DNA of 64,000 bases from Rouxiella silvae (GTDB taxonomy: Bacteria; Pseudomonadota; Gammaproteobacteria; Enterobacterales; Enterobacteriaceae): the NCBI RefSeq assembly GCF_002093625.1, contig NZ_MRWD01000003.1, positions 62,001 through 126,000 on the forward strand. Direction: 5' to 3'. The notes under the pieces are model-generated. The model saw only the letters and a program-made list of their open reading frames with translations, ran no database searches and had not been told where the DNA came from. Positions 26,143 through 35,926 of the stretch are shown one piece after another (the stretch's first letter is position 1; every line of letters starts with the position of its first letter). The position numbers were made by a program, and so were the translations under genes.

Positions 26143-27738
26143 TTACTGTTTAACGGTCCAGTTAGCCACATCGGCGAAAGGTTCATACGGATAAGAGTGA
26201 TAATGAGTCACCCTTTTGCTCAGCGCATATCCCTGATTGGGAATATAGAGCCAGACGTGAGGCACTTCTTCATTGACGGTCTTTAGCCAATTACCAATAT
26301 GGGTCTTAAGCTTTTCAGCATCGATAGTGGCGTTGAACTGATTGGCATCGGCGTCTAACTGCGGCGTGGAAAATCTTTCCCACCAGAAGTTATTATCATA
26401 TTGGCCGGGCCGGAAAGTTCCGCCCATCAATACGCCGTCATAGCGCTTATTCTTGTCCTGCAAAATGGAGAGCGTTGCATTAAAGTCGGCGACGTTAAGC
26501 ACGACATTAATGCCTATTTTTTTCAGGTTTTGCTGAATAATAGGTGCCGTCAGTTCACGGGTTCTATTACCCGTCGGATAGTTAAGGGTAAAGATAAAAT
26601 CCTTGCCGTCTTTATCAACAAAACCGTCACCGTGGGTGTCGGTCCACCCAGCTTCTTTTAATAACGCTTTGGCCTTTTCAGGATTGTAGGCGTAATTATT
26701 CAGGTCCTTAGGGTAGTAAGGGCTGTGCGGATTATCTTTAGTGTTAAACAGTTCGCCGTGTCCGTACAGGAGCTTATCGACAATCGCCTGACGGTCGATG
26801 CCATAAACCAACGCCTGTCTCACTCGGCGATCCGTCAGATTTTTATTGCGCGTATCGAGCGATAAATACTGCGCCCCGACGCCCGGTTGCTCGACGATTT
26901 GAATGCCGGCATTTTTATAAGTTTGCAAATCACGACTGTTCCAGGACGAAAGTTCGGCAATATCCACGTCGCCGTTAATCAATTCATTTTGTACCGTCTG
27001 GGCATTGGATATTTTGAAAATCAGCGTCTTGGTTTTAGGTTCACCGCCGAAGTAATCATCGTTTCGTTCTAGCTTAACGTACTGATCGGGTAAAAATTCC
27101 ACAAACTTGTAAGGTCCAGTACCCACCGGTTTTCGCAAAAGCTCGGTCGCTTTGTTCCACTCTTTGACTGGCACCTTGCTCCAGATATGTTTGGCAAGCA
27201 CAGGGCGGTCGGCAAAATGGGAAAATGCGGCGGCATACGGCGCATTAAAGGTGAAGCTGACAGTTTGCGGGTCGATGACCTTGATACCCGCCAGCGTTGA
27301 TGTTTTACCGGCGTGATAATCTTCATAGCCCACTAGGTGCTTAACAAAATCAGGCGTGTCTTTGGGAAATCCGCTATCGGCTTCGGTAGCATAAGTGAAA
27401 TAGACATCATCAGCAGTAAAGTCAGCGCCATCGTGCCATTTAACACCAGGCCTTAAATGCAGCGTCAGCGTTTTACCCTCATTGGAGTAATCATATTTTT
27501 CTGCCAGCGACGGTTTTGGATTTTGATTTTCGTCAAGGGTAAACAGGCGGCCAAAAACGGTAAATATGATGGCACGATCGTAATCAGTGAAATAGAGAGT
27601 AGGATGGAAATTTCCGCTTGGATTACTCCAGATAGCGTAGCGAATAATACTGTTATTGTTATTATTTTCTGCCGCCGTGACATTGAATACCGTCAGACTC
27701 ATGGCTGCAAAAACGATTGCCTTTGATAATACTTTCAT
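26143..27738 (-). CDS. Peptide ABC transporter solute-binding protein (SBP_bac_5)
   Basis: Periplasmic binding protein of 531 residues that delivers peptides or peptide-like compounds to the DppBC-type permeases. A signal peptide ends near residue 22 (FNVTAAENN). The mature protein has the family segments LRPGVKWHDGADFTADDV, GTGPYKFVEF and DRRVRQALVYGIDR. It is first in the five-gene operon with the PepV-like peptidase. About 320 bases of upstream sequence separate it from the divergent exporter gene. Confidence 0.9.
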   Translation of the reverse strand: MKVLSKAIVFAAMSLTVFNVTAAENNNNNSIIRYAIWSNPSGNFHPTLYFTDYDRAIIFTVFGRLFTLDENQNPKPSLAEKYDYSNEGKTLTLHLRPGVKWHDGADFTADDVYFTYATEADSGFPKDTPDFVKHLVGYEDYHAGKTSTLAGIKVIDPQTVSFTFNAPYAAAFSHFADRPVLAKHIWSKVPVKEWNKATELLRKPVGTGPYKFVEFLPDQYVKLERNDDYFGGEPKTKTLIFKISNAQTVQNELINGDVDIAELSSWNSRDLQTYKNAGIQIVEQPGVGAQYLSLDTRNKNLTDRRVRQALVYGIDRQAIVDKLLYGHGELFNTKDNPHSPYYPKDLNNYAYNPEKAKALLKEAGWTDTHGDGFVDKDGKDFIFTLNYPTGNRTRELTAPIIQQNLKKIGINVVLNVADFNATLSILQDKNKRYDGVLMGGTFRPGQYDNNFWWERFSTPQLDADANQFNATIDAEKLKTHIGNWLKTVNEEVPHVWLYIPNQGYALSKRVTHYHSYPYEPFADVANWTVKQ

Positions 27739-28055
27739 TACTACCCCAGATAAAGTTGCAATAATTCACTCCGCCAATAATATTTTCGGCGATAAAAGTA
27801 AAACGAAGAGTCGGTGACAACGCACTAATTTTTAACAAAATTAAGCGCTGACTGAGGGTTATGCAAATACTTTAAATGGTAATGCTTATCTAATAATCAA
27901 ATCTACAGGGTACAAGGCTTATTGGCCGCGATGCCTTGCCCGAAAATAAGCAATCGGCTATCTGTACTGCAAAAAATAAAGGGATTCTGTACCTTAAAAT
28001 CAGCCTGATGCCTCAAGTATGATGCTCCAACACTTCAAAAATGACTGGGATGATC
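27739..28055. other. Divergent promoter region, peptide operon/LysE exporter
   Basis: About 320 AT-rich bases with no supported ORF, hairpin or operator. It must contain the promoters of both flanking transcription units. Confidence 0.4.
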
Positions 28056-28685
28056 ATGACAGGCCTTTCCGCTTTTCTCGCCGGGATGCTGATATATATT
28101 GTTGGAACGGCAACACCAGGTCCGGGGAATCTTTCTATTGCCAATGCCGCAATGAACTATGGGCGAAGAGCAGGGTTTACTCTCGCTGCGGGGATTATTT
28201 CGGGTTCACTATGTTGGGGAATAATGACCGGCTTCGGCATGTCGGCGCTGCTGACGTCCTCGGGTCACTTTATTTTCTGGCTAAAAATCGTCGGCGCTTG
28301 TTATCTTTTGTGGCTTGGTTGCAAAGCCATCAGGAGCGCCGTGGTAAATAAGCCCGTGTCGGCAAGAAAGCAGCACACTTCGTCGACTTCAACGCTGGGA
28401 TTTTATCTTCAAGGCTTGGGTATTCACCTGACCAATCCCAAAGCCGTACTGACCTGGTTTACGGTAACCAGCGTCGGCCTGAGCGCCACCACGCCTTCAT
28501 GGGGAGTCTTCCTGCTGATTGGCAGCTGTGCGTTAACCGGCATGATGATTTTTTGCCTCTACGCATTGGCATTTTCAGCCCGTTCAGCCGAAGCCTTTTT
28601 CCTGCGCACGCGCCGCTACTTCGACCTTATTTGCGCCGGATTTTATCTGCTCTTCGCCGGAGGATTTATTATCTCACTGTATTAA
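28056..28685 (+). CDS. LysE/RhtB family amino-acid exporter
   Basis: A 209-residue inner-membrane exporter with six predicted helices. It has the LysE-family N-terminal motif TATPGPGNLSIANAAMNYG and the loop IHLTNPKAVLTWF. It probably exports an amino acid or derivative. Three in-frame ATGs lie at 28041, 28050 and 28056; the last is chosen because GGGA lies 6 bases upstream and the length then equals the family norm. The stop overlaps the convergent DUF998 gene by 4 bases. Position opposite a peptide-import operon suits relief of amino-acid excess, an inference. Confidence 0.82.
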   Translation: MTGLSAFLAGMLIYIVGTATPGPGNLSIANAAMNYGRRAGFTLAAGIISGSLCWGIMTGFGMSALLTSSGHFIFWLKIVGACYLLWLGCKAIRSAVVNKPVSARKQHTSSTSTLGFYLQGLGIHLTNPKAVLTWFTVTSVGLSATTPSWGVFLLIGSCALTGMMIFCLYALAFSARSAEAFFLRTRRYFDLICAGFYLLFAGGFIISLY

Positions 28686-29296
28686 GCCCGGCGGCTGTTA
28701 ATTAATAAACCTAAGCCGGTCAATATTTGCCACAGGGTAATAGGATAAACCGAGGCGCGCTCTATAATGCCAATAGGAAAAATATTATAGGTAAGGGTGA
28801 CCATACACAGAAGCCCGAGGCAGCCTAATATCAGGCTTAATGCGCCGTAACGGCGAAAGCCCGCGTTGAAACACATCACGCAGCCGACTGTTATCAAACA
28901 CAAGTTTCCACCGGCGATGGCCATGACGGCCCCGACTTGATGCAGCGTGAGGCCGGTGGTTTCACCGCCGCTGTGAAACAGGGCAATCATCACGCCACCC
29001 ACGGCGTGAATCAACCCAGTGGCGATAAACACAACACGCCCGATGCCGTTAAAATTATGACGCAGCAGCCAGCAGGCGATGAAAAACAGCACGCCTTCAA
29101 TCGCAAATCCGCTGTTCATCAGGTTATGCAAAGGCGAACGAAAGGGGATCCCGAGGTCGCTGATGTAGTTTTGACTGTATGAATACCGCGGATTTACCCA
29201 GCTTAGGGCGCTGAGTTTTTCCGCCAGCAGATACTGTAATCCGCCAAGGCTGAAGCACAGTGCGCCCCATTTTTGCCAACCCGTGTGACTTCGCAT
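28682..29296 (-). CDS. DUF998 membrane protein
   Basis: A 204-residue integral membrane protein with about six transmembrane segments. The N-terminal SQNYISDLG segment and the overall pattern fit the DUF998 family, whose function is not established. It begins 11 bases downstream of the MFS transporter gene and is probably co-transcribed with it. Confidence 0.75.
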   Translation of the reverse strand: MRSHTGWQKWGALCFSLGGLQYLLAEKLSALSWVNPRYSYSQNYISDLGIPFRSPLHNLMNSGFAIEGVLFFIACWLLRHNFNGIGRVVFIATGLIHAVGGVMIALFHSGGETTGLTLHQVGAVMAIAGGNLCLITVGCVMCFNAGFRRYGALSLILGCLGLLCMVTLTYNIFPIGIIERASVYPITLWQILTGLGLLINSRRA

Positions 29297-29307
29297 AAGT
29301 TTCCTTA

Positions 29308-30558
29308 TCAGGCGACGCTTTCAGCCCGCGGTGAATCATTTTGCAACTGCTGACGACGGCGTAGGCCCGGGAACCACTTCATCCACAGCGCTACCACCAC
29401 CAGCGTACCGATCCCCCCAACGGCGGCGGCCGGAACGGCACCGAGCCACGCGGCCAGCATACCGGACTCAAATTCGCCAAGCTGGTTAGAAGTATTAATG
29501 AAGATTGAGTTTACCGCGCTCACGCGGCCGCGCATATCGTCAGGCGTATCAAGCTGCACCAGCGCACCGCGAATTACCATACTTATCATGTCAAATCCGC
29601 CAAGCGCAAACAGTGCCAGCATTGACAACCATAAAGTACTCGACAGCGCAAACACCAGCGTGGCGACGCCAAAACCGGCCACGGCGGCAAACATAATCAT
29701 GCCGACATTGCGCGTCAGTGCGCGGCGACTGAGCCAGAATCCGACCAGCAGCGCGCCAACCGCAGGTGCCCCGCGCAGCAGGCCGAGGCCCCACGCGCCA
29801 GTATGAAGAATATCGTGAGCAAAAATCGGCAACAGCGCAGTCGCTCCACCAAGCAATACGGCAAACAAGTCGAGTGAGATAACCCCCAGCACGTCAGGGC
29901 GATTACGGATAAAGTGAATACCGGCAAACAGCGTTTTGAAGGTCGCGGGCACGCGGCGGGGCAGCGCTTGTTCATAGCGCAGGCGGCTGACCATAAACAC
30001 CGAGATGAAATAAAGCACGGCGCAGACGCCATACACCACCTCAGCTCCGGCGATATACAGCACGCCGCCCAAGGCGGGACCTACCATGCCTGCCGCCTGA
30101 CCGGCAATGCTGTTGGCCGCCATCGCGCGCGGTAATATTGCCGGTGGCACCAGCGCCGGAAGCATCGACAGTAAAGACGGCCCCTCCATGGCTTTAGCGG
30201 TTGAGTTGATAAACACCAACCCCAGCACGACCCATTCATCAACGTGATGAGTGAAGGTCAGTACGGCCAGGCCAATAATCGCCAAGCCCTGCACACACTG
30301 CGCCAACACCACCACCCGCCGCCTGTCGAACTGATCGGCAATATGTCCGGCAACCAGCGCCAAAGATACTGAGGGCAAAAACTGCACCAGACCAATCAGA
30401 CCCAAGTCCAGAGCGCGGCCAGTCAAAGAGTAAATCTGCCAACTCACCACGATGGTCAGCATCTGAAAACCAAAGCTTGAAGAGGCGCGTGCTATCCAAA
30501 AGGCGACAAAGGAACGGTGCTGCAACAGCGAATCCGGGTTAGCGGAAGGAGGAGGCAT
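29308..30558 (-). CDS. MFS transporter, DHA3/EntS-like
   Basis: A 416-residue major facilitator with 12 predicted helices. The MFS loop after helix 2 is visible as GHIADQFDRRRVVVLAQ, and the overall form resembles the EntS/macrolide-efflux (DHA3) group. The ATG at 30558 has AGGGA 7 bases upstream; an upstream frame extension is rejected. Substrate unknown: a siderophore, drug or metabolite. Confidence 0.82.
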   Translation of the reverse strand: MPPPSANPDSLLQHRSFVAFWIARASSSFGFQMLTIVVSWQIYSLTGRALDLGLIGLVQFLPSVSLALVAGHIADQFDRRRVVVLAQCVQGLAIIGLAVLTFTHHVDEWVVLGLVFINSTAKAMEGPSLLSMLPALVPPAILPRAMAANSIAGQAAGMVGPALGGVLYIAGAEVVYGVCAVLYFISVFMVSRLRYEQALPRRVPATFKTLFAGIHFIRNRPDVLGVISLDLFAVLLGGATALLPIFAHDILHTGAWGLGLLRGAPAVGALLVGFWLSRRALTRNVGMIMFAAVAGFGVATLVFALSSTLWLSMLALFALGGFDMISMVIRGALVQLDTPDDMRGRVSAVNSIFINTSNQLGEFESGMLAAWLGAVPAAAVGGIGTLVVVALWMKWFPGLRRRQQLQNDSPRAESVA

Positions 30559-30666
30559 GATGGATCCCTGAAAGAAAATAGTTCTATTGTTAATAATTAT
30601 TAGACGATGCAATAAATCATTTTTACCATAAAAAATTAACAAAACTAAAAAATATCAATTCTGATG

Positions 30667-30701
30667 GATAAAAAAACCGCCGAGGCTAAAATTCGGCGGT
30701 T
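30667..30701 (-). terminator. Terminator of the LLM-peptide ABC operon
   Basis: Nine-base arms AACCGCCGA/TCGGCGGTT. On the minus strand the stem is followed by a run of Ts, 32 bases past the last stop codon. Confidence 0.85.
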
Positions 30702-30732
30702 ATCTTGGCGTGGTACGTGCTGATGAAAGGCT

Positions 30733-32403
30733 TCAGCTAACAGCGCTGAGCGCGTCTACCGCCCTGCCCCGGCCTGGAATATGGCTCAGCAGTTGGCGCG
30801 TGTAGTCAGTTTGCGGACTATCAAAAATTTGCCCCACGGCGGCCTGCTCGACCACCTTGCCGTGCTGCATGACCACTACATAGTCAGAAATTTGCTTCAC
30901 CACCGCCAAATCATGAGAAATAAACAGGTAGCTCAGCCCAAGTTCGCGCTGCAAACGGTCAAGCAGGGTTAGAATTTGTGACTGCACGGCAGCGTCCAGC
31001 GCCGATACTGGCTCATCCAGCACCACCAGCTCCGGTGAAATCGCCAGTGCGCGGGCGATAGCCACTCGCTGACGCTGCCCACCCGAAAGCGCTGTCGGAC
31101 GCACATCGAGCAAGCGTCGCGGTAATTCTACGCTGTCCATCAGCCATTCGGCCCGCTCTCTTCTGCTCGGCTTATCACCCATGCGAAAAGCACTCAACGG
31201 CTCGGTAATGATCTCTTCCAGCGACAGTTTGGGATTAAGCGAAGCATAGGGATTTTGATACACCACCTGCACCCGACGCCGAAACGCCTGCCGTTCGGCC
31301 TGACTCGGTGCGCTGAAATCACGCCCTTCAAACTCAATCTGACCGCTGTCTGGGGTCTCAAGGCCCAAAAGCATGCGTACCGTGGTCGATTTCCCCGAGC
31401 CAGACTCGCCGACAAGGCTGGTTGTTCCGCCACGCACTACCGGAAATGAAACACCATCGACCGCGGTAAAGCTGTCCTGCCCTCGGCTTGAACCGAAGCG
31501 TTTAACTAATTGATCGGCGCGAAGCAGCACCTCTGCATGGTGTAAAACTGGCCGACGAGGTACTTCAAAAAAGGCCGGTGAAGCCTGAAGCAACTGCCGC
31601 GTATAGGGATGACGTGGCTGATTAAACAGCACAGAGGCCGGGCCGGTTTCAACCACCTTACCGTGCTGCATCACTAGCACGCGGTCTGCCCGTTCAAGCG
31701 CGACCTGAAGGTCGTGAGTTATCAACAACAGCGCAATCCCTTTGCTGCGCACAATCCCCTCAAGGGAATCCAGCACCTGTTTTTGCACGCTGACGTCCAG
31801 CGCGCTGGTCGGTTCATCAGCAATAATCAGTTTCGGGTGATGACTCATCGCCATCGCCAACAGTACGCGCTGTCGCATTCCGCCAGAAAGCTGATGCGGA
31901 TAACTGTGCAATATCCGCTGCGCGTCGTGCAAACCCACTTCGGCCAGCAGGCTTTCTACCCGCAGCGCCGCCTGTTTTTTACCGACACCGTGCAGCGTGA
32001 GTGCCTCAAGCATCTGTTTACCCACCGTTTGTATCGGGTTGAGCGACTGTGCGGGGTCCTGCGGAACAAAACCGATATCCAGGCCACGCAGCCTTTGCCA
32101 CTGGCGCTGGCTGGCATTTTCCAGCCGCTGTCCGGCAAGCTCAATCGTGCCTGAAACGCGCCGCGCCTGCTTGCCCAACAGACCCACCAGCGCCGAGGCG
32201 GTGGTCGATTTTCCTGAACCGGAACCCCCGACAATGGCCAGCACTTCACCCTGAGCAATATGTAAGTCGAGACTGTCAACGGCGCGCAGCGTTTGCCCAT
32301 CTTTCAAGGCATAGTCAACGCTGAGCTGCACAACCGACAGCAGCGTGGGCCGCGCTCCTTGCTGAGCGCTGTGCTGAATGCCTTGATCTACAGTATGGTT
32401 CAT
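30733..32403 (-). CDS. Peptide-type ABC transporter, fused twin ATPase
   Basis: A 556-residue double ABC ATPase (GsiA/DppDF-like). Cassette 1 has [18 protein letters not shown] and [11 protein letters not shown]; cassette 2 has [24 protein letters not shown] and VVLDEPVSALD. The start at 32403 has GGAGG four bases upstream and overlaps the permease stop in an ATGA arrangement; a 31-codon upstream extension in the frame is discounted. Last gene of the operon headed by the flavin monooxygenase. Confidence 0.9.
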   Translation of the reverse strand: MNHTVDQGIQHSAQQGARPTLLSVVQLSVDYALKDGQTLRAVDSLDLHIAQGEVLAIVGGSGSGKSTTASALVGLLGKQARRVSGTIELAGQRLENASQRQWQRLRGLDIGFVPQDPAQSLNPIQTVGKQMLEALTLHGVGKKQAALRVESLLAEVGLHDAQRILHSYPHQLSGGMRQRVLLAMAMSHHPKLIIADEPTSALDVSVQKQVLDSLEGIVRSKGIALLLITHDLQVALERADRVLVMQHGKVVETGPASVLFNQPRHPYTRQLLQASPAFFEVPRRPVLHHAEVLLRADQLVKRFGSSRGQDSFTAVDGVSFPVVRGGTTSLVGESGSGKSTTVRMLLGLETPDSGQIEFEGRDFSAPSQAERQAFRRRVQVVYQNPYASLNPKLSLEEIITEPLSAFRMGDKPSRRERAEWLMDSVELPRRLLDVRPTALSGGQRQRVAIARALAISPELVVLDEPVSALDAAVQSQILTLLDRLQRELGLSYLFISHDLAVVKQISDYVVVMQHGKVVEQAAVGQIFDSPQTDYTRQLLSHIPGRGRAVDALSAVS

Positions 32404-33242
32404 TGTTCCTCCGCTTTGTCTTGTATAAACCCGGCAACCCGATTCGTTGCCAACACGGCAAGCACAATCATCAATCCCGGCAGCGTGGTGTACCACCAGG
32501 CGGCGGCAATGTAATTACGGCCTTCGGAGACCAGAAGCCCCCACTCCGGTTGCGGCGGCGGTGCGCCAAATCCCAGAAAACTCAGTGCTGAAACAGAAAG
32601 CAGCGCAAACCCCAATTCAAGCGCCGCCAGCGAAAGCACCGGTGCCAGCGCGTGGGGAATAATATGACGACGAATAATCGTCAGATGGCTGACGCCCCCA
32701 GCGCGAGCGGCTTCAACAAAGAGATTTACTTTGCTGCGCAACACTTCACCGCGTGACAAACGGGCAAAGGTGGCAATCGATGACAGGCCGACGGCGATAG
32801 CAATATGCAGCGTCCCGAAACCCAATACTGTGACAATGGCCATTGCCAGCAGCAGGTTGGGAATGGCCATTAGCACGTCGATAACACGCATAAACAGCTG
32901 ATCGGTACGTCCACCGACGTAGCCAGAAGCCACGCCAATTGTTGCCCCAACCACCAGCGCAATGGCCACAGAAAACAGCGTTGCCTTTAGCGTCAGCGCC
33001 GTGCCAAACACCGTGCGGCTGTAAATATCACGCCCCAGATGGTCAGTGCCAAACCAGTGCAGGCTCGAAGGCGGCTGAAGTGCAACCAGTGGATTACCGA
33101 CCAGCGGGTCCTGATGGGCAAACAGACTCGGCGCAATGCCCCACAGCGCCACCAACAGCAAAATCGCCAGACTGAGCCACAGCGTATAGGCAAAACGCGT
33201 TGTTAAAGAAAGCCGCTGTTCGGCGGGAAGAATGAGGCTCAT
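32400..33242 (-). CDS. Peptide-type ABC transporter permease (DppC type)
   Basis: A 280-residue permease with the DppC/OppC signature HWFGTDHLGRDIYSR and an EAA loop near EAARAGGVSH. Both ends overlap the neighbouring operon genes by 4 bases, showing tight translational coupling. Six hydrophobic segments are visible. Confidence 0.87.
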   Translation of the reverse strand: MSLILPAEQRLSLTTRFAYTLWLSLAILLLVALWGIAPSLFAHQDPLVGNPLVALQPPSSLHWFGTDHLGRDIYSRTVFGTALTLKATLFSVAIALVVGATIGVASGYVGGRTDQLFMRVIDVLMAIPNLLLAMAIVTVLGFGTLHIAIAVGLSSIATFARLSRGEVLRSKVNLFVEAARAGGVSHLTIIRRHIIPHALAPVLSLAALELGFALLSVSALSFLGFGAPPPQPEWGLLVSEGRNYIAAAWWYTTLPGLMIVLAVLATNRVAGFIQDKAEEQ

Positions 33243-34249
33243 TTTCCGCCTCCTGAAGAAACATGGCTCAGACGCGGGTCAAGCAGCGGGTAAAGCAAGT
33301 CGACCACGAAGTTAACCACTACAAATACCCCCGCAGCCGTAAGCACTACGCCCTGTACCACTGGAATATCCTGCGTCGCGACAGCGCCCTGAGCCAGTCG
33401 CCCCAGCCCTTCGCGCGAGAAGATAGTTTCGGTAACCACAGCACCGGCCAGAAGATGGCCAAAAATCATGCCAGCCAACGTCAGCAGGGGAATAGCTGCG
33501 TTTGGCAACACGTGCCGCCACAGCAGATGTGCCGTACTCGCGCCTTTAAGCCGCAGTGCGTCGATAAACGGCCTGCGCCACACTTCAGCTAGAGAACGGC
33601 TCATCACTTGAGCCAGCGTTGCCGCCGTGGGCACCGCCAGCGTTAAAGTAGGCAGCACCAGCGACTGCCATCCCTGATTACCCATTGCCGGAAACCAGGC
33701 GTGGCTGAATGAAAAAGCCTGCAATAGCAGCAGGCCAAGCCAGAAGGTCGGCAGCGCCGCCCCCAGTGAAGGCAACGCCAGCAGCGCCGATTTTACTCTT
33801 CCCACAGGCAGTACGCTGACACCCGCCGCCAGCCCACCGCCAATCAGCACCGCCACCACCAGCGCACACAGCGCCAGCAGCAGCGTCGGTGGCAGCGCCT
33901 GCAACACGAGACGCGTTACTGGGTCACCACTCACGATCGAACGACCCAAATTAAGGTGCAACAGGTCCCACAGTGCCCAGGCGTACTGAATATAAAACGG
34001 CCTGTCGAGGTGGTACAGTGCCTTCAGCGCATTAACCTGCGCGACGTCTACCGTGCTCTGCTCACCCTGATTGAGCATGATGGTCACCGGGTCAGACGGC
34101 AAAATGTAGAGAATGAGAAACGTCAGCGAATACGCCGCCCACAGTACCGCTAAACTCATCAACACCCTCTTCAGCAGCCAATGCAGGCGCAGTCTGGGGA
34201 CATTAATCTTGTCAATCGGGTTATCCGAGAGCCAGGCTTTGTCAGTCAT
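33239..34249 (-). CDS. Peptide-type ABC transporter permease (DppB type)
   Basis: A 336-residue permease of the DppB family. LPSDPVTIML follows the first helix, DALRLKGASTAHL is the EAA-loop region and FSREGLGRLAQGAV lies near the C-terminus. The ATG at 34249 is preceded by GGGAGG at 7-base spacing and is preferred to one seven codons upstream. It lies 17 bases after the binding-protein gene. Confidence 0.87.
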   Translation of the reverse strand: MTDKAWLSDNPIDKINVPRLRLHWLLKRVLMSLAVLWAAYSLTFLILYILPSDPVTIMLNQGEQSTVDVAQVNALKALYHLDRPFYIQYAWALWDLLHLNLGRSIVSGDPVTRLVLQALPPTLLLALCALVVAVLIGGGLAAGVSVLPVGRVKSALLALPSLGAALPTFWLGLLLLQAFSFSHAWFPAMGNQGWQSLVLPTLTLAVPTAATLAQVMSRSLAEVWRRPFIDALRLKGASTAHLLWRHVLPNAAIPLLTLAGMIFGHLLAGAVVTETIFSREGLGRLAQGAVATQDIPVVQGVVLTAAGVFVVVNFVVDLLYPLLDPRLSHVSSGGGK

Positions 34250-34266
34250 GGCGTTTCCTCCCTCAA

Positions 34267-35910
34267 TCAAGACTTCGGCGCAAGCCAGGTGTCATACAGT
34301 TGGAACCGTGACGACGCGTCATAGCGGAATCCGTGCACGTTGCTGCCTGTGGCAATAACGGTCGCCAACTCCACCAGTGGAATAGCATCGCCGTCGGCAA
34401 TCAGACCCTTGGCGGCGTCGGTCACCAACTGCTGGCGTTTCACTGTGTCTAACGTCTGACTTGACTGTTGCAGCGAGGTGTCAATCTCGTTGGCCGTGCG
34501 TTTGTTGACATTGCGCCCGCCCGGACCGGCGTCAAACACCGTGCGTAAAACGTCGGGGTCGGAACGCGTCAGGTTATAGAACTCAGCTTCCTGCGTGCCG
34601 CTCGACTGACGAGCAATCACCTGCCCTATCGGCGCTTTTTCAAGCTGCATGTCGATGCCTACTTTCTTAAACTGCTGCTGGACCAGTTCAATAAACGGCG
34701 CTGACTGCCAGAAAGTCAGCGTAAAGCTCAACCGCTTGCCGTCTTTCACCCTAATTCCATCCGCACCCAGCACCCACCCGTCTTTTTGCAGCAAGTCTGC
34801 GGCCGCCCGCGGGTCATGTTTAAGCTCGCTGCTCACGTCCTGATACAGCGGCGTGGTTTTCGCTAATACCGAGCTAGCAGGGGCCTGATAACGCGACAAA
34901 ATAGGCTGTAGCGCAGCTCTGTCGACGGCCAGATTCAGCGCCTGTCGGACGTTTTTATCCGCCATCAGTGCCATTGACTGATTAGGATAAAGGCTGTAAA
35001 CCAGTCCTGGATTGGTACGGGCGATGATCGGTAAATTTTTAGCCAGGATCAGCGGTTCATCCTGCGGCGTAACGCCCGCATTGAGGTCTAGCTGGCCCGA
35101 CACCAGACTGCCGAAGCGCACGCCCGATTCGGGAATAACACGGTACTCAATGCCGTCGAGATAGCTGTCGCCCTGATGCTGCGCGAGGGAAGACGGCCAT
35201 TTGTAACCGCTGCGGCGGCTGATATCGACCTTCTGATTATGAACAAACGTCGTCAGCACAAACGGCCCGGTGCCGACCAACTCGCCCTGACAGCGCGCGT
35301 CAACCGTGGCTTGCACCGTTTTACTGGCAAAGAAACCTAAACTCATGGTCGAGGTTGCCTGCAGGAACTGCGCATTCGGCTGGGCGAAAACGACAGTGAC
35401 ATGCTGCGCGTCAGGCGTGTCCACTTCGGTGAGGCCTTTCAGGTAGGTGGAAGCCAGCGAGGCGCGTGCGCCCATTGCAACAATCGCCTGCAGATTCTCC
35501 TTTACCGATTGCGAGGTAAACGCCGTACCGTCGCTGAAGGTTACGCCGTCGCGCAGAGTAAAGGTAAAGCGACGGTTATCGTCACTGACCTGCCAATCGG
35601 TGGCCAGCCACGGCACAATTTTACCGGTCGCCGGATCCTGATCCGTTAATGAATCGGTTAACTGGCGGCCAATATTGAGCGAATTGTTATTTCCGACCTG
35701 CTGCGGGTCGAGGCAGTTGGGATCGGTATCAATCCCTATTACCAATTTTCCACCGGCGTGCGGCGCTTCGGGAGCCGCTTTATTGTCAGCGGTAGAGGAC
35801 TCTGCGGGTTTGTCACAGGCCGAGAGCGCCGTGGCGATCATCAGAGGTAAAATAAGCCGGCGCAGTCGCGCGCCGGTCATCAAAGAAGTGGTAAAAGGTC
35901 CCTGTTGCAC
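34267..35910 (-). CDS. Lipoprotein solute-binding protein of peptide-type ABC importer
   Basis: A 547-residue SBP_bac_5 protein with a lipoprotein signal: a hydrophobic LILPLMIATALSAC ends in a lipobox Cys near residue 32, so it is membrane-anchored. Family segments include FTLRDGVTFSDGTAFT and a GTGPFVL motif. It starts at GTG (35910), preceded by AGGA; the internal ATG ten codons later lacks a ribosome-binding site. It follows the monooxygenase gene by 16 bases. Substrate unknown; coupling to a flavin monooxygenase suggests a sulfur- or nitrogen-containing compound rather than peptides. Confidence 0.87.
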   Translation of the reverse strand: MQQGPFTTSLMTGARLRRLILPLMIATALSACDKPAESSTADNKAAPEAPHAGGKLVIGIDTDPNCLDPQQVGNNNSLNIGRQLTDSLTDQDPATGKIVPWLATDWQVSDDNRRFTFTLRDGVTFSDGTAFTSQSVKENLQAIVAMGARASLASTYLKGLTEVDTPDAQHVTVVFAQPNAQFLQATSTMSLGFFASKTVQATVDARCQGELVGTGPFVLTTFVHNQKVDISRRSGYKWPSSLAQHQGDSYLDGIEYRVIPESGVRFGSLVSGQLDLNAGVTPQDEPLILAKNLPIIARTNPGLVYSLYPNQSMALMADKNVRQALNLAVDRAALQPILSRYQAPASSVLAKTTPLYQDVSSELKHDPRAAADLLQKDGWVLGADGIRVKDGKRLSFTLTFWQSAPFIELVQQQFKKVGIDMQLEKAPIGQVIARQSSGTQEAEFYNLTRSDPDVLRTVFDAGPGGRNVNKRTANEIDTSLQQSSQTLDTVKRQQLVTDAAKGLIADGDAIPLVELATVIATGSNVHGFRYDASSRFQLYDTWLAPKS

Positions 35911-35926
35911 GTGCCTATCCTTTTAT